The translations under genes were made by a program, and so were the position numbers. Positions 47,101 through 60,200 of a stretch of 64,000 nt of DNA are shown here, in pieces. Source of the stretch: Acanthaster planci. Lineage: Eukaryota; Echinodermata; Asteroidea; Valvatida; Acanthasteridae. Under the pieces are notes generated by a model. That model made no database searches, was not told the origin of the DNA, and worked only from the letters and a program-made list of their open reading frames with translations. The DNA lies in assembly GCF_001949145.1 (NCBI RefSeq), contig NW_019091479.1, positions 62,001 through 126,000 of the forward strand, given 5' to 3'. Position 1 is the first letter of the stretch; every line of letters begins with the position of its first letter.

Positions 47101-47270
47101 AAAAAAAGAAGGAAAAAGAAAAGAAAAGCGGGGGGTATTGTTTGTTGGAAAACTTAGTCAAATACTAATTACGTCTGGGCTAATAAAGGGTGTGAATCTG
47201 ACGGCGTGCTGTTAATTGTTACCACAAATGGCGCGCCAAGGCAATGTGGTAGCCACCAGGGCCGGCAATT
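44130..47270. other. Intergenic, short hairpin only
   Basis: At 44819-44881 TAGACTGGTTCCTG and CAAGGAACCAGACTA form inverted arms about 62 bp end to end, a probable decayed element. Open frames at 44151-44513 and 45520-45864 have no recognisable domain. A C9A9 tract lies near 47092-47107. Confidence 0.45.
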
Positions 47271-47281
47271 AACCGCCTTGT

Positions 47282-47500
47282 ATTGGCCAATCGGAGGGCA
47301 ACAGACGATCAGAAAGACGGAAATCTGTCCGATCACAGGCGCAGTCCTGCAATGACGCATCCGCATAACTTTTCGTCTCCAGTCTTGTTAAATGCGGAGG
47401 CGTCTCGTCGTTTTGATTGGTCGATGCGAGCTTAACGCCGAGCAAGCTGATTGGCTGAGCCAGCTGAAGTGTCTGGAGCAGCGTGTCCTTCATTTATATG
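47282..47500 (+). promoter_or_regulatory. Candidate promoter: clustered CCAAT boxes and TATA-like box
   Basis: ATTGGCCAAT (47282-47291), then ATTGG near 47415 and 47448, then TTTATATG (about 47493-47500) reading rightwards, in a local GC-richer stretch (47200-47580). A start near 47525 would be followed by a possible donor AAG|GTGTCA near 47566. No coding exon is recognisable downstream, so any transcript would be unknown or non-coding. Confidence 0.3.
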
Positions 47501-47579
47501 CGTGAACATTTCCCATTAAGTCCGCCCGCATCAAGTGCGCTTCAATTTCCCTCTCAAGTCCGCAAGGTGTCATATTCAA

Positions 47580-49020
47580 CTTGAGAAATAATTACAAGGA
47601 TGGAAAAAAATGCCGGGTATGAGGCTCTGTTGACTGTCAGACGACGGATGGTGTGATGGAAACTCGCCAGAAGACAATGATTAGTGTTCAAATTGAATTC
47701 TCACACTTAAAGTTCAATGGAGCATTCGCCCAGGAACGAAGTTGACTTGCCCCGGCAAAATTTTGGCTATTTACAACTTTGGATTCGCATGGGGACAATC
47801 AGGCTGTTTAATCGGGCACTCGTTACTTACTTTATGCATGCATCAACTTCCCACGTTCCCAATACTGATCTCAATATAAAAATGACTTCATTTTTGGTCA
47901 GCATTATTGGTAGCTCAACCCTTTTCTTCTGGCGGTTCAAAACCTTTTTTTGCACCAACCTATTCACCAACCCTATATTATGCGCCAGTCTTACAAGCTC
48001 AGCGGAAACTGGAGATCTAGGTGTGTTAGAAAGAATTATTAAACAACTGCAATATATCTAGACAAAATTCTCCCCATTTCATAATGGCACAATACTCATA
48101 TCACACTATCGGCCTCGAGCAGAAACACCCCCTCATCGGTTGAAAAGAGCCGTGTTGGTCAGGAGTGTCCATTTTGTTGGTAACGATGGGACCTTATTGC
48201 GTGCATAGTCGTTCGTGAACCAGCGAAGTGCAAATCCGACTAAAGGAGCCCCCATTACTTAGAAAATTGCGCCCTCTCTTGGTCCAGCTCGAGGCTCATG
48301 AACTTATTTTCAAGCAGTTGACGAATGAATAATCGTCCAGGAGTTCAGTGACAAACAACGATGGCCATCCTGATTTGAACTGATTTGGCCTGTGCCACTC
48401 CCGTGAGAGTCTCTTTACTGCAAGGGCGCGCTGCCTTGTCTTCAAGATACATGCGCATCATGAGGCCATGTGGTGTTCATACGATGCTCTTTATATCGCG
48501 CACAGAACGAAAACACGTGAACGAACTTTATTCTGACGCCGTTTTGTCCCATTCGTCGCGTCAAAGTAAATTAATGTCAGCTTCCACTTAATAAAAATCT
48601 CAAAATTTAATTCAAGCAAACACTGAGTGCGCAGAACGTGATGCATGGACAATGTGATCTTGAGGGGAAAAATCGAAATTGAGAAAGTGGATGAAAGACA
48701 TCCTACGTTAGCAGTAGCCAACCGACACAAGGAAATGCTTCTATCGTATTTGATGAACATCAACCTACATAATTCTCCCTTTTGGGACTCTCTGTCCAAG
48801 ACATCCACAAAGGACACACATCGCCATGGGTCGATTTCAATCAGATTTTGGAGGTCAATCTACAACCACAACGTCAACGACAGCCATTAGAACATAAAAG
48901 CAAACACGCAGAAATATCCGCTAAGTATGCAAAATCGTTTGGAATAAACCATCAAGATACCATCAATCGGCAAATAAATCTTAATACAACTTCTTTGACT
49001 TTAAAGAAACCAGACAGAAA
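47580..49020. other. Intergenic, no gene recognised
   Basis: Hydrophilic 80-codon frames at 48645-48890 and 48782-49033 overlap each other in different frames and end at the border of the next element. I see no domain and do not call them genes. Confidence 0.4.
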
Positions 49021-49260
49021 TACACTGCAATAACGCTGGAGTTGAAATCAACACTTTTTGGTGTTATCAGATGACCACTCCATAGGGTGTTACTTAACAC
49101 CGCCAGTGTTATTTACACACCTATAAGTGTTACAATGCACTTGAGGGTGTTAAAAGTAACACCCAATAACACCAAAATTTTTAACACCAGTGAGAGTGTT
49201 GGTGTAGTCCCCTGATAACAGCGGGGGTGTTAAATCTAACATCCCAGTTTTTACTGTGTA
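49021..49260. mobile_element. 240-bp MITE with GTGTTA/TAACAC-rich interior and TA duplication
   Basis: Ends TACACTGCAATAACGCTGG and, in reverse, TACACAGTAAAAACTGG form a short terminal inverted repeat flanked by TA on both sides (49021-49022, 49259-49260). The interior is a series of small palindromes such as GGGTGTTA-AAAG-TAACACCC (49145-49164). TA duplications are typical of Tc1/mariner-type and some other DNA transposons. No transposase is present. Confidence 0.65.
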
Positions 49261-49269
49261 ACAGGACTG

Positions 49270-50330
49270 TATTGATAAATTCCTCCAGTGACCAGGCAAA
49301 CATCCACTCAAAACGCTTCTCTCCAAATCCCAACCGTCCTTCTCCTACTCCCCAGAATAACCAAAGAGAAAAATAAACAATTATATCTGCAGCAGCAGGT
49401 GCTAAGAACGGACCAGGACTACCCAACTGTTCTCGCAATGGACTCTTTATTGGTAAACGGGTACTGCGGCCAGAGACACTCAACATCCATGCATGTATTG
49501 AAAGAAAAGGAATTCCTGCTACGTTAACACCCAAGGGAGAACTTGAAATCTCAGTCTGTACTGCGGGCCTTTGGGATCCCTCTGGCGCCAAATCAATAAA
49601 CATCACATCTGAACATCAACTTCAGACCATTTCAACACCGAAAAGTGTTCTTTTTTTCCAATCAGAAAAATACTACTTCAAGCTCAGTATGAAGTTACAG
49701 ACGTCACGCTGCGAGGAACTGCGTTGTAACCAAGTGTGCTAACTGCGTACACCAAACGGCCCAAATTTTACCTCAGATTTTTGACGTGAGAGAAATTTCA
49801 GAAGTGCGGTCGAGAAGAGAAATAGAGAGAAAAAAAGACCATCAAGCATGCCTGGTGTTCGGAGGAACNGCCGAGAGCGAAGTGGTGGCACGACACCCAC
49901 GAAATGCCCTACCAATTGGACCGACGTTAATTGATTTTGTGTGTCAGGACAATAGAGAGAGCAAACAAGCTTCCCGGGTGATGCTGAAGGAGAAAGTTGG
50001 CGCACACTCCATCTCCCCGGTGGCGGACGCGGAATGAAACTGTCGGTTTGGAAGGAAGGGGGTGGGCGGGTGGGAAACACGCCCACCGCTCACAGCTCAC
50101 CTTCAGGGGCCACAGTTATAATCCCGGGCCAGGGAATCTGGTCTACGCAGAACATTTTCCACTGTCTCCTTCATTCCTCCCCGTTTACTTTATGATTAAA
50201 AAGACATTTGAGTGTCTCTTGCTGGAAAAGGTAGGACCATCAGAAATTGGAGAATATAATATCAATGACTGGTTTCTGAGAATTTAGTCAATTGATTTAC
50301 TGTTGTGTGTTGTGCATGCCTATTTGCTTC
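49270..50330. other. Intergenic, with one ambiguous base
   Basis: Contains the only N of the window (49869). Nothing is recognised; the open frames across the N are uninformative. Confidence 0.5.
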
Positions 50331-50585
50331 CTGGACCGTTTTCCAATATTCAACTTCGACTCCGTCTCAGGCTTCAGCTGTTTTTTTTACTACATGTACC
50401 TGACTTTGAAGCTGGAAGCGCAATAATTCGTCTAATAGTGCCACAAAACTTCAAATATGATGCAAGAGAGTAAAAAATTACAGAAATCCAATTTTATTTA
50501 AACGCCTTGGGCCCACAATCGGGGATTGGTTTCGGGGATGAAGCCTGAGACGGAAACGAAGTTGAGTATTGGAAAACGGCCCTGG
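50331..50585. mobile_element. hAT-like MITE with about 48-bp terminal inverted repeats
   Basis: The left arm (50331-50379, starting CTGGACCGTTTTCCAATA) matches the reverse complement of the right arm (50537-50585, ending CGGCCCTGG) at about nine of ten positions. The right end read inwards is CAGGGCCG, a typical hAT terminus. Eight-base flanks TTTGCTTC (left) and CTTGCTTT (right) agree at six of eight positions, as for an aged 8-bp duplication, but nearby CTTGCTT-rich DNA weakens that. The 155-bp interior is non-coding. Confidence 0.7.
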
Positions 50586-51174
50586 CTTGCTTTCTTGATC
50601 AATGTCCAGCATGTTTACTTTGTTTCTTAACTGCTGGCCTACTTGCTTCCCCCCTAGTCACAGCTACTTGTCTCTCTCTCTTGCTTGCTCCGTTCCTTGC
50701 CCGTTTGCTTGCTCACTACCCATTTCTACTTCCCCCTGCCTGATTAGTAGCTTCTAAGTTTTTACCCAAATGATTTTCTTTTGTAACAACCTAGGCCAAA
50801 TTGAGGTAGGCGTCTTCGGTTTTATTTTAAGCATGAAATCAAACATGATGCTTCTGTGGTTGGATTGTTTACGATGTTTACGATGAAAATTACGGAAGGA
50901 TCTAGCATGAGAATGACACCAATATATTCAGGCGGAATCTTGGCTCGCCATCAAAAAGATAAAGAAGCACCGCTTGCTTGAATCAAGATTTATGATGATG
51001 TCAGTTTTAAGATTACAGTCAATGACAGGATGTGGGTGTAAGTGCCATGTGACTACTCTGAGAGCTATTTATTAGTTCTCAGTAAACTTTTGTAAAAGTG
51101 TGATTATTACGCTTCAAAATTAGCCACAAGAAACGGACTAGGTTACCTTGATATAAATATGTGATTGAGCAGAG

Positions 51175-51258
51175 AATTTGGGCAGGTGCGGGATTTGAAC
51201 CACTGACCTTTGGACCGCGCGTTCCGTGGATCAGGTAACTCTGCTATCCGGCCACATG
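51175..51258 (-). mobile_element. Degraded tRNA-derived SINE head
   Basis: On the minus strand a B box GGTTCAAATCC (plus 51191-51201) follows, at tRNA-like distance, an imperfect A-box region GTGGCCGGATAGC (plus 51243-51255). The T stem is mostly broken. This fits an old tRNA-derived SINE better than a tRNA gene. Confidence 0.45.
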
Positions 51259-51259
51259 A

Positions 51260-54200
51260 CGACAATCTTTCACTTTGTCGGCATCCTTGATTACAAGATG
51301 CCAGTGAAAAACGACGGACACTGTCTATGCCGTGGCTCCTACTATTACACCCGAAGCCGTAACACTACCATTTCTGCAAAATACAAAAATCTGTTTAAAA
51401 CCGAAATCATTACATCAATACAAACGTATTCCACACAAGTCGTCGCTAAACACTCGAAACAGCACACACAACATGCTCATGAAAAGACCTCGACCGAGGC
51501 TTACACCAAACAAGGAGCTTTATGAGTGTTAATGCAATTCATAAGAATACGAACAAATCTCACATCCACGATTTTAGAAGGGACTGATATAGTTTTTTTT
51601 TACGGGTCAATCAAACTGAACGAGCGGCATCAGCACTGATTTAATTTAGCTGGTATTTCTGAGCCACTTGTAAAACAAGAAGCACCTCGGCATCCTTGTC
51701 TCATCTGCCGAGCAATATCGCTGGATGCTGCGTCACCCCACTACCCTTCTCTTTCGATTCCAATCAAATACACCTCCGAACGAGGAGGGGGGGGTTGAGA
51801 CGGAGAAAATAACTTCCTCGCCGGTCTTGGCGAGCCCTGACAAATGAGACAAAAACCGCGGCGTATTTTTTCTCTCAACATTCCCCTGGGTCCAACTTCT
51901 CTCCCCTCTCCCGGGGAAAACACGGACCAAAAATGTCGGCAAGCTCGTTGCTGAAGTCCGAATGATTTAGAGGGCCTTCTCATTTGCTGGGTCTGCCCAG
52001 GCAAAACACAGGCAGCCCGAAGGAATTAATTGTCAGGGCACGTCGACGACTTAGGAATTTTTCTCTTCTGTTTTGGCATTGTCAGCTTCGCCAATAAGCC
52101 AATTTTTGAAATGAACTCTCAAACAAGGTAGCTTTCCTGATTGCTGTTCAGGCGATAAGTCATAACCCTTTGCATTGTTTTGATAAATGCTATATCATAC
52201 CCCAATAATAACGGAGATTTATCAACTTAATGAAGCTGAAGAGCTTTTATGCGGAAACAGCCACAGTACATTTTTGTACTTCGAAATGACCAAAGACCAT
52301 CCAAACTGCTATCGTACACACTTTGCAGGCTGACATTAAAACTACGAAACAACTCTAATTCAAGGAAAATCACTAGTTTCCTGGGTTCGTGTTCTGGCGG
52401 ACCCGGCCGTCAGCTTGTTTTGATCAGAATGTGACGTCATGGATCCAGCTGACGCCAATACGACGGAAAACAGAGCGCTGGAATCATCTCACCTTCTGGC
52501 GAACTCCTCCAAACATTAAACCAATCAGCATGTGAATTCATTTCATCGCTGCATCAAGGTAAATAACTGACTTACTTTACGACTGCACTTTCCCCCCGTC
52601 CTCCTTCGAGTCATCCCAGGCTTCGTCCGCATCTATGGCAATTTACAAATAAAAATAATTCTGAATGATTAACAACTGTGACAAGTTCCGGTTCTAACGG
52701 AAATTATGCTTTCCGGAACATTTTCTGAAGTTTGTAGGGATTTGTGTCTAACCAGTGTTATCTTCCATATCTGCCTGACTTATATACTTTGATTTCTTAC
52801 AAGTTTCCTCCCGGCTTTCAAGACTGCTCCAAAAATCTGGTATAAATTCGTCAATAGACTGCTTTCTACCCTTAAATCTGTTTCCCTAACGTAACACGTA
52901 ATATGCGAATAAAATGTTATCAGAACGATAAGAGGCAAATTTGACTCGTGAATTTTACATGATTGAAACAAACCCCTTGATATATCCGCAATCTTTCTAC
53001 TTTAAATGAAAACACAGATCTGGTTTAGAGTAGAATACACATCGTCTACTGCTCCAAGAGTAGGATCTACATTCCCGTCTTCTTTTAAGGAACAGTGGGC
53101 CATGATTATTCGGAAATTATAGACTGAAGACGGGAAGGGAAACCGCCTCCGCTGGAGAGGACTTATACAACCAGGGATGCCTTTTCAAGTGTGATCATGG
53201 CGACACGCAATCAACAAGGCCAGCCTTGTCCAGGATCGATCGGATATATATATTAAACCATCGCTGGAGTAAGACTCCTTGATAAACCGAACAAAAATGC
53301 TCCCTCCGTCAATCAGGAGAAGAGCTGGAAATCACTTCGTCTGGAATACGAAAATTCCCCGTACAAAATAAAATAATGACCACTATTGGCGTTCGAATCA
53401 AGAAATTTTGATACAGAATTATTCTTGGGAAACCTGCACAAAATAAGGGCTTCGACAAATTGATTGCGAATATTTTTGTCGAAAAGCAGGATTCAAACTT
53501 CAGATAACCACATGTCCGAAAAAAGGATGGTCAGATATGAAACAGATATGAAATAGAACATCTAACTGGGAGAAACGCCCAACTTGAACAAAACCTTTTT
53601 TTGAGTTCAAAAGAAAAAACCCTGAATATTCTAAGGAGTTGCAAAGGAAATCAATTAACTCGCCAAGGCCAAGATGGTGGAGTTGGGCCTTTCTTTTAAT
53701 GATGTATTCATTTGTCAAATAACTGGTCCTCCGGGTAAAGTTTGCCTTACTTTTGTGGAGGACGGCTGAAAAGCGTTGGCAAGTGATGTTTTCACAGATA
53801 CTGAACAAAGAAGTTGAACAACAACCGTTCAACTCTGTAGGCTAGGGTGTAAGTGATCGATTGAAATTTGTCTCATTTGACGAGGACGTCGACACGTTGA
53901 GGCGGTGATTGCTTGGTCTCCTTGCTGAAAAGTGGGCCGCCAAGATGTACTTGAAGGCTTGAGAATGGTCGACCTCCGCCCCCGCTCCCCAGACGGAAAT
54001 CTGCTTTACTGGGGGCCCTGCGTAGCCGGCGCGACTGAGAATGGACAAAAGGAATCAATCTCTCCCACTCGCCAAACAATGACCAATCCACCTCGGTCTG
54101 ACAAACATTTCATCGTCACTCTTCTACAAATTTGGCCCTGATCTATCGATTTAAACTTCCGGAAGAATGCCTCATTATTCAACACCCACACAATAACGGA

Positions 54201-57200
54201 GAAACAATGTCACAGGGCAGGGCTCAAGAAAATTGAGGTTTCTTGGGTATTTGGGAAAAAACAGAGGTCCTGTAGGTTCCCTGCACAAGCAGGTTCATAC
54301 CAGACAATTGTTTGATTTCTGACTGAAGTGTTTACATTTCATCAAATATATATTTTAAATAATTTTAATGAATATAAGAAGGAAATGCCTACCGCAATAA
54401 AAGCATAACTATCATTACAGAGACATTTTGGTCTGTATAGTCAGGTATTGATAACAAACGGATTCCTATTAAATAAATGTTGAAACTTAAAAAAAAACGG
54501 TTTGCTTTAATTCTTTTCTATTTGTTGAACTACGTTTCAACAAATTACTGTGAAAGCTGCGTGTCGTTACATCTCGAGTTTTGCTCTGGGTTAATTATTA
54601 AGCTGGTTATATGATTCAGAGACACCGGCTGTTTTGGCAGAAAGCACATAAAATATTGAAATAGAGACAGTCATTTTCTGGAAGAATTTCAAAGCCAACT
54701 GTACCACCATCGCATCGCATTTGCGGAGCATTCCGCGTGAGTGACCAAGCTCACTGCAACCTAGTTGTATGGAAGCTTCCGACTTGCGCCCCAAATCTTG
54801 TTTTCCAAATTCGTCATTAAGAAATACCTTAACTGGATCGGGCATGTTGGAGTTCAAGATCACCAGACACTAATGGGCTCTTGTTGTTGCAACTGGGGCA
54901 TCGACTTCAGGTAGAATTATAAATGAGGCTGGATAGACGATTGGCTGGCTTTGCGCGCGGCTCTTCTCTTGCGTGTATGGGGGCCCCCATGGGCTCGTGG
55001 CGACATCTTCGGAAGTAGCCTCCGGCAAGAATTAGTTCCCCTTGAATTCGCAAAGAGGATCAAGGTATGCACACGAATTCTGAACGGCGTGAATGTGGAG
55101 CGCGTAACAGGAGGTCAGGGTTGGGGCCGTAACGTTGACGGAATCTCGGAGTCAGATTCGGATTTGGGGCAGACCCGAAGGTTAGCGATTTTAACTCTCA
55201 AAATCCTTTATTGTGCCACCTCAAAGACACGACCGTGGAGGGTAAAAAAAAGACACCAGCATAGATTTTAGCATTTCTTATAAAACATACCGCCTTCGTC
55301 TACTCAATGCCACGCCCTTCCACTGAAGACAATTATCCAATCGGTGAAACACCGCACAAATAACGTTAATCAAAATAATGCCATTCTCGATTGAAAGCAA
55401 TCTCATTTTGACAAATCCCCAAACTAAATTACAGTCACCACCCATCCCCTTCCAACCCAAGAATGATGATGTAAGAAGGAATAACAACAAAAAAGATAAA
55501 AAAAAGTTTAAATTCCTGTATATAGTGGAACGCAAGCGCGCGGTCAACACGATCTAATCAAATTGGAATGGACGGGCGCCACGCCGAGCCGCTCGCATGC
55601 TGCGATCGGCTATCTTCACAATGACGCTCGGGCAAATTGGCCAAATTAAGCACACGACTCTTTACACAGGTTATTAGTGCGTCCCGCGTTAACTGCATTC
55701 CACGTTCCGTCTGATTGCCTTACGACGCGCTTCGCCTCCCTGACCAGATTAGGCGAAGAAAGTTTTGGCGCGCTTCCAGAGCTGTTCACATTCACAGATG
55801 GCCAACTGGATATTTCTGGGAAGTCCAGAACTAAAAGGCAAAATAAACTTTCGCAATATAACTTCGTGAGCGCAAAATTGAAGCCAACCCTTTCCAAAAG
55901 TGCTTTTATTTACATTTTCGATTGTACATTTCTTATTTATTCTCCATCATACAGTCATGATACCAATGACCAACTGGGAATCTACTATGAAGAACTTGTC
56001 TAAATCTCGGTTTTCGTAAACTCTGCTTCAACAAGGTCCACACTAAGTATGCCACGCCTGCACACGCACACATGTCAACAGACCGTTTTCAATCTACAAG
56101 TTGTCCTTTCTGCCTGCCGGTGGTAGAAAAACTCTAGCTGACCATCGATGCAAATCCAAAAGAAAACACACAACGTGTTATAAAATCTCGACACTAATAC
56201 CAAAAATTCATGAAAATCTCCGTCTCCTGGTAGGGTTGATGTGCACTTTTAGACACATCACCAGTCAACAGAAGACGAACTTTCTGTAAACTCTGGCCGC
56301 CCATACGAATTGTGGGCAATAAAAGGTCGAGCGGCATTTAAATTAATGGGCGTAGCTCTTGAAACTCATTTCCGACACAAAGACGAAAGACATTTTGTGC
56401 CCCTCAAAATGACCACTTGGTTAATTTACTGGAGTTCTTATTGCCCATTTACTGGGCTAGCTTGTTGGATGTACCAATGAGATCTATTCAGTTCCTTGTT
56501 TCGAATGAGACGACATCACTGCAACTTTAGAAATTACCGAAATGAAAAGGGATTTTACAGACACAAGCCCCTGATGAAATGGATCGGAGCTAGGTAGTGC
56601 GCCTTTTTCCTCACTCTTCGAAGCATGAGCTCTGATTAAGGCGCAAGCCATTACATTCAGGCCCTAGTCATTTAATTATTTCAGTCAATTGCTCTATTTC
56701 TCCCCCGTAGAAATCAATATACGGTATTAGGTTTATTGGTATGGTGCAACTGGGTTAAAAGACTGGTACTGACGGTTTTTCCTTGGTTCTGCATTTTGTC
56801 GATGATCCCAGAAAAGCAATATTACCGTTAAAGGAAACCGGGTGCGCGTGATGCCTCAATGTGCTTGGCTGTTTAATAAAAAGAATCACTAACGTGACTT
56901 TAAAAACACTACAGTGTGAGATAAGACACATACGTATATCTTTCTTCATCCCGTGAGAGACTGTTAATTAATTGATGCTTTTGATGAGTGGTAATTTCTA
57001 ATATTTGACAATTGAGATAGGTCAAACGCGGAAGTCAAAAGACGTCAAGTCTTTGTACCGTAAACCAGAAGATACTGTGGGAATGAAGCACGGGCGGTGA
57101 ATACTCCAGGGGGAAAAACGCCATGCGTCGCGGCTGTTAAAAAAAAATCACAGCGCAAGATTGAAGGGCATTTCTCGTGGAGATGAGAATTCAATTTTCA

Positions 57201-60200
57201 CAGCTAGCTTCATTGGTGAATGTACCAATGAACATCCATTAATGAAGAATTCATTGGAAAAGAGAGCAAGAAGATTTGTAAACAAAATGTCAGACAATGT
57301 GCGAGAAAAGTGTCAAAAACGCGGAAATTTGCTAGTCTGGAAAACAATTCATGTGTGAAAACGGGTTACCAGCTAAAATATCACCAATTGTACATACTTA
57401 GGGTGGTTCCTGGCAAAAGTTTCATCACGCAATAAAGTTGTTTAGCAGGTTTTTTTAGCCCCTTCATGAAGTAGGACGCCTTTTAACTTCAATATAAGTT
57501 TATGTAGTCGCTGGTGATTATTTGATCTTAAACTGGTTGAGTATATATTCCTTGCTCAGCTTTGATAAAACGAAACGAAACGACGAACGAAAACGCGCAC
57601 AAAGCGGCGTAAGCCAGGAAAGCCACATGTACTTTCCAGTGAACAGCTAGCAAGCCGTCGGAATCTCAAATGAGGGCACGGGTGGCTTACAGACGGAGAT
57701 TTCGGTAAGCCTACATGGCAAATCCATGAAGACTGCATTGGAAAATAGAGAAGAAAAACGAGACGACGACGGAAGTATGAAGCATACAACGCAATGCAAT
57801 ATTGATCAGATATGTCTCATTAATGAATGTTACCACCGGGGTGGTGTCCCTGGAGGCTTCAGTAAAATGCTTGCCTAACGAAGAGGAAAAAGCTTGGACC
57901 ATGGGGACGATGCCTTGAATACTATGAAATTCAAGGAAGAAATAGCCATAAATCTTTAAAGAGTCCTGAGTTATGGATGATGGTTTCTCCGAGGCTAACA
58001 CCAGCCAGGCAATAGTTTTTCCTGTTTAAGTAGATACTAGAGACTGGGATTAAAGCTGACGGGAATTTTGGAAGGACATCTTTCGGCTGGAATTACTCAA
58101 CTGTGGCTCAACTTTACACAAAACTGCTGTTTTCGTCGTGGTGAACTTATACGCTGAAAAAGACCAAACTGGTAAGAAATTAGCCGTGAATGACAGAACT
58201 TAAAATTTCATCTCAATAAATCATAAATGGAGTCGATTAATTCTGTCACTTAAATAATCACTTTTTTAACACATGCTTAGCAAACAGGAACACAAATCAT
58301 AGATTAACTGTAAACATAGAAATATACCGCTACGTTCCCTTTATAAAAATTATGATGTTCAATGACCTTAATCTAACGAAGAAATGAATAAATAATGTTA
58401 TATTTTATCGCCGCTGAAATAAGAATCATTACGTTTGAAGTTTACAAAAGCTTTGAATTCTTCCTTTCTGCACGGCTAAAGTGACTTGTACGACTTGATT
58501 GTTCGTGTTTAAAGTAGATTTTGCTTTGAATAAAATCTTAAAGCAAAAATTTACCATATATCATGAGACAATTCATTTCTACGGCAAATTCAGACCTACT
58601 GCTATGTTAGATTTTTTAAAATTAACCAACCATGGGACCCGGTAGCAACGCCACACGATCTTATCACCAAGCCGAACCCCTCCTCACCGATCATCCCTCA
58701 AGATTAAAGGCTGCCTCACTAAACACGACCTCCATGGTCTACCTGCTCCGCAAACTCGCTCGCAAGAGTGGCCGTGACTGCAGGGAGATGCCGGCAACCG
58801 ATGAAAGGTTTCCGGTGTTAAATTGGGTGGGAGGACGCTGGAGTCATGGCTTGGTACTCCGGGGTATGGCCTGAGGAATGTGGACGAGAGGTATGCAGGA
58901 ATTTGGAGACAAAATATTCCGTGCGATATCAAAATGGGTGACCGGCATTCACACAAGATGTGATTCACGAACAGAAAGATAGAAAGAGTAGGCTAACTTC
59001 ACATAATAGCTATCAACTTGAAAAAAAACTTCCTGTACAGATCCTACCGACGCATCAGAAGCCAGTAAACTTTATCCACAAATCATGACATTAACAACAG
59101 GAAAGGTGACTTGTCATACTGCATTGTAATGGCATTAAAATCACCATCAACAAAAGTCTGCAATGATAAGAGTACATATCAAACTATATAGATCAAAGTT
59201 AAAAGTAGACGCTATCTTATAAAAGAACCAGAATGCGCATTACGCCGAGGCGTATCAATATTTTTCTAATTAACCGCCATTTTCACGTGTAGCCTTTCAT
59301 TACACGCGCTCAGCGTTGTCATGGTCTACGTGACGTATACTAACCGACATTTTTACTTAATCTGTGCCAAGTGTGTTGAACAAGCACGAATTTCTCCAAT
59401 CAAAAAACGATTCTAAATTATTTATTTTCACAAGAAACGGCTAATGCCGTGTCTTCCGTTTCTAGTATTGGGTCTGTATAGACATACCGATGTTGTGGCC
59501 AAGGTGTGCATTGCACGCGAGGTGCGGTGGACTGCAGTGGAAATCTGACAGAAAATTGATTGCTGTTCTGCTGACGGATTATTTCTCGTCCACTCCTTAG
59601 AAATATTGGCTTGAATGTCTTCCATAACGCGCATGCATGGTTGCGATGAAAACTCCAATATGAAGTATGAGACCAAAGCAGACGTGGCTTGCTAGAGCTT
59701 GCGTCGTTTGAATGGGCAAAGTTTCAGCCAAGGCCAATCGGCATGTTTTGCCGACCATTCTGTAAACTGATGTCTTGCACACACATTTTTATTGGCAAGC
59801 TCACAGAATTTCGATGCCTCGTTTTTGGCAGAGAGGTCATGGGTTAAGACGCGCTTTGCTCGATAGGAATGAAACTTGATCCACTTTTCTTTATATTAAT
59901 CACAACTGTGGCTTCTTTAGATTTTTTCGTCTTTGAAAAATAAAAACTGTTTAAAATTGTAGTAATATTTCCAATGAAGGAAGGCAGAGAAGCTGATGAA
60001 AACAAGACGGCGGCCTAGGCTTCTGAAGGTGAAAAAGCTAAGTCCGTTTTTTCTTTCTGATTAACAACTATAATTATTCCAATCTTAGCGGACCTATGGT
60101 ACATCGTCAGAAGCACTGAACTCACAGCCTTATCAAATTTCAACGGACGAACACGGACGTATGAGCGAAATCCAGAATGACAAATCTGTGATAAAAGGTA

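Noticed and set aside
48782-49033. Hydrophilic 83-codon frame that looks protein-like
   Set aside because: It overlaps another frame, runs into the MITE border at 49021 and has no recognisable motif.
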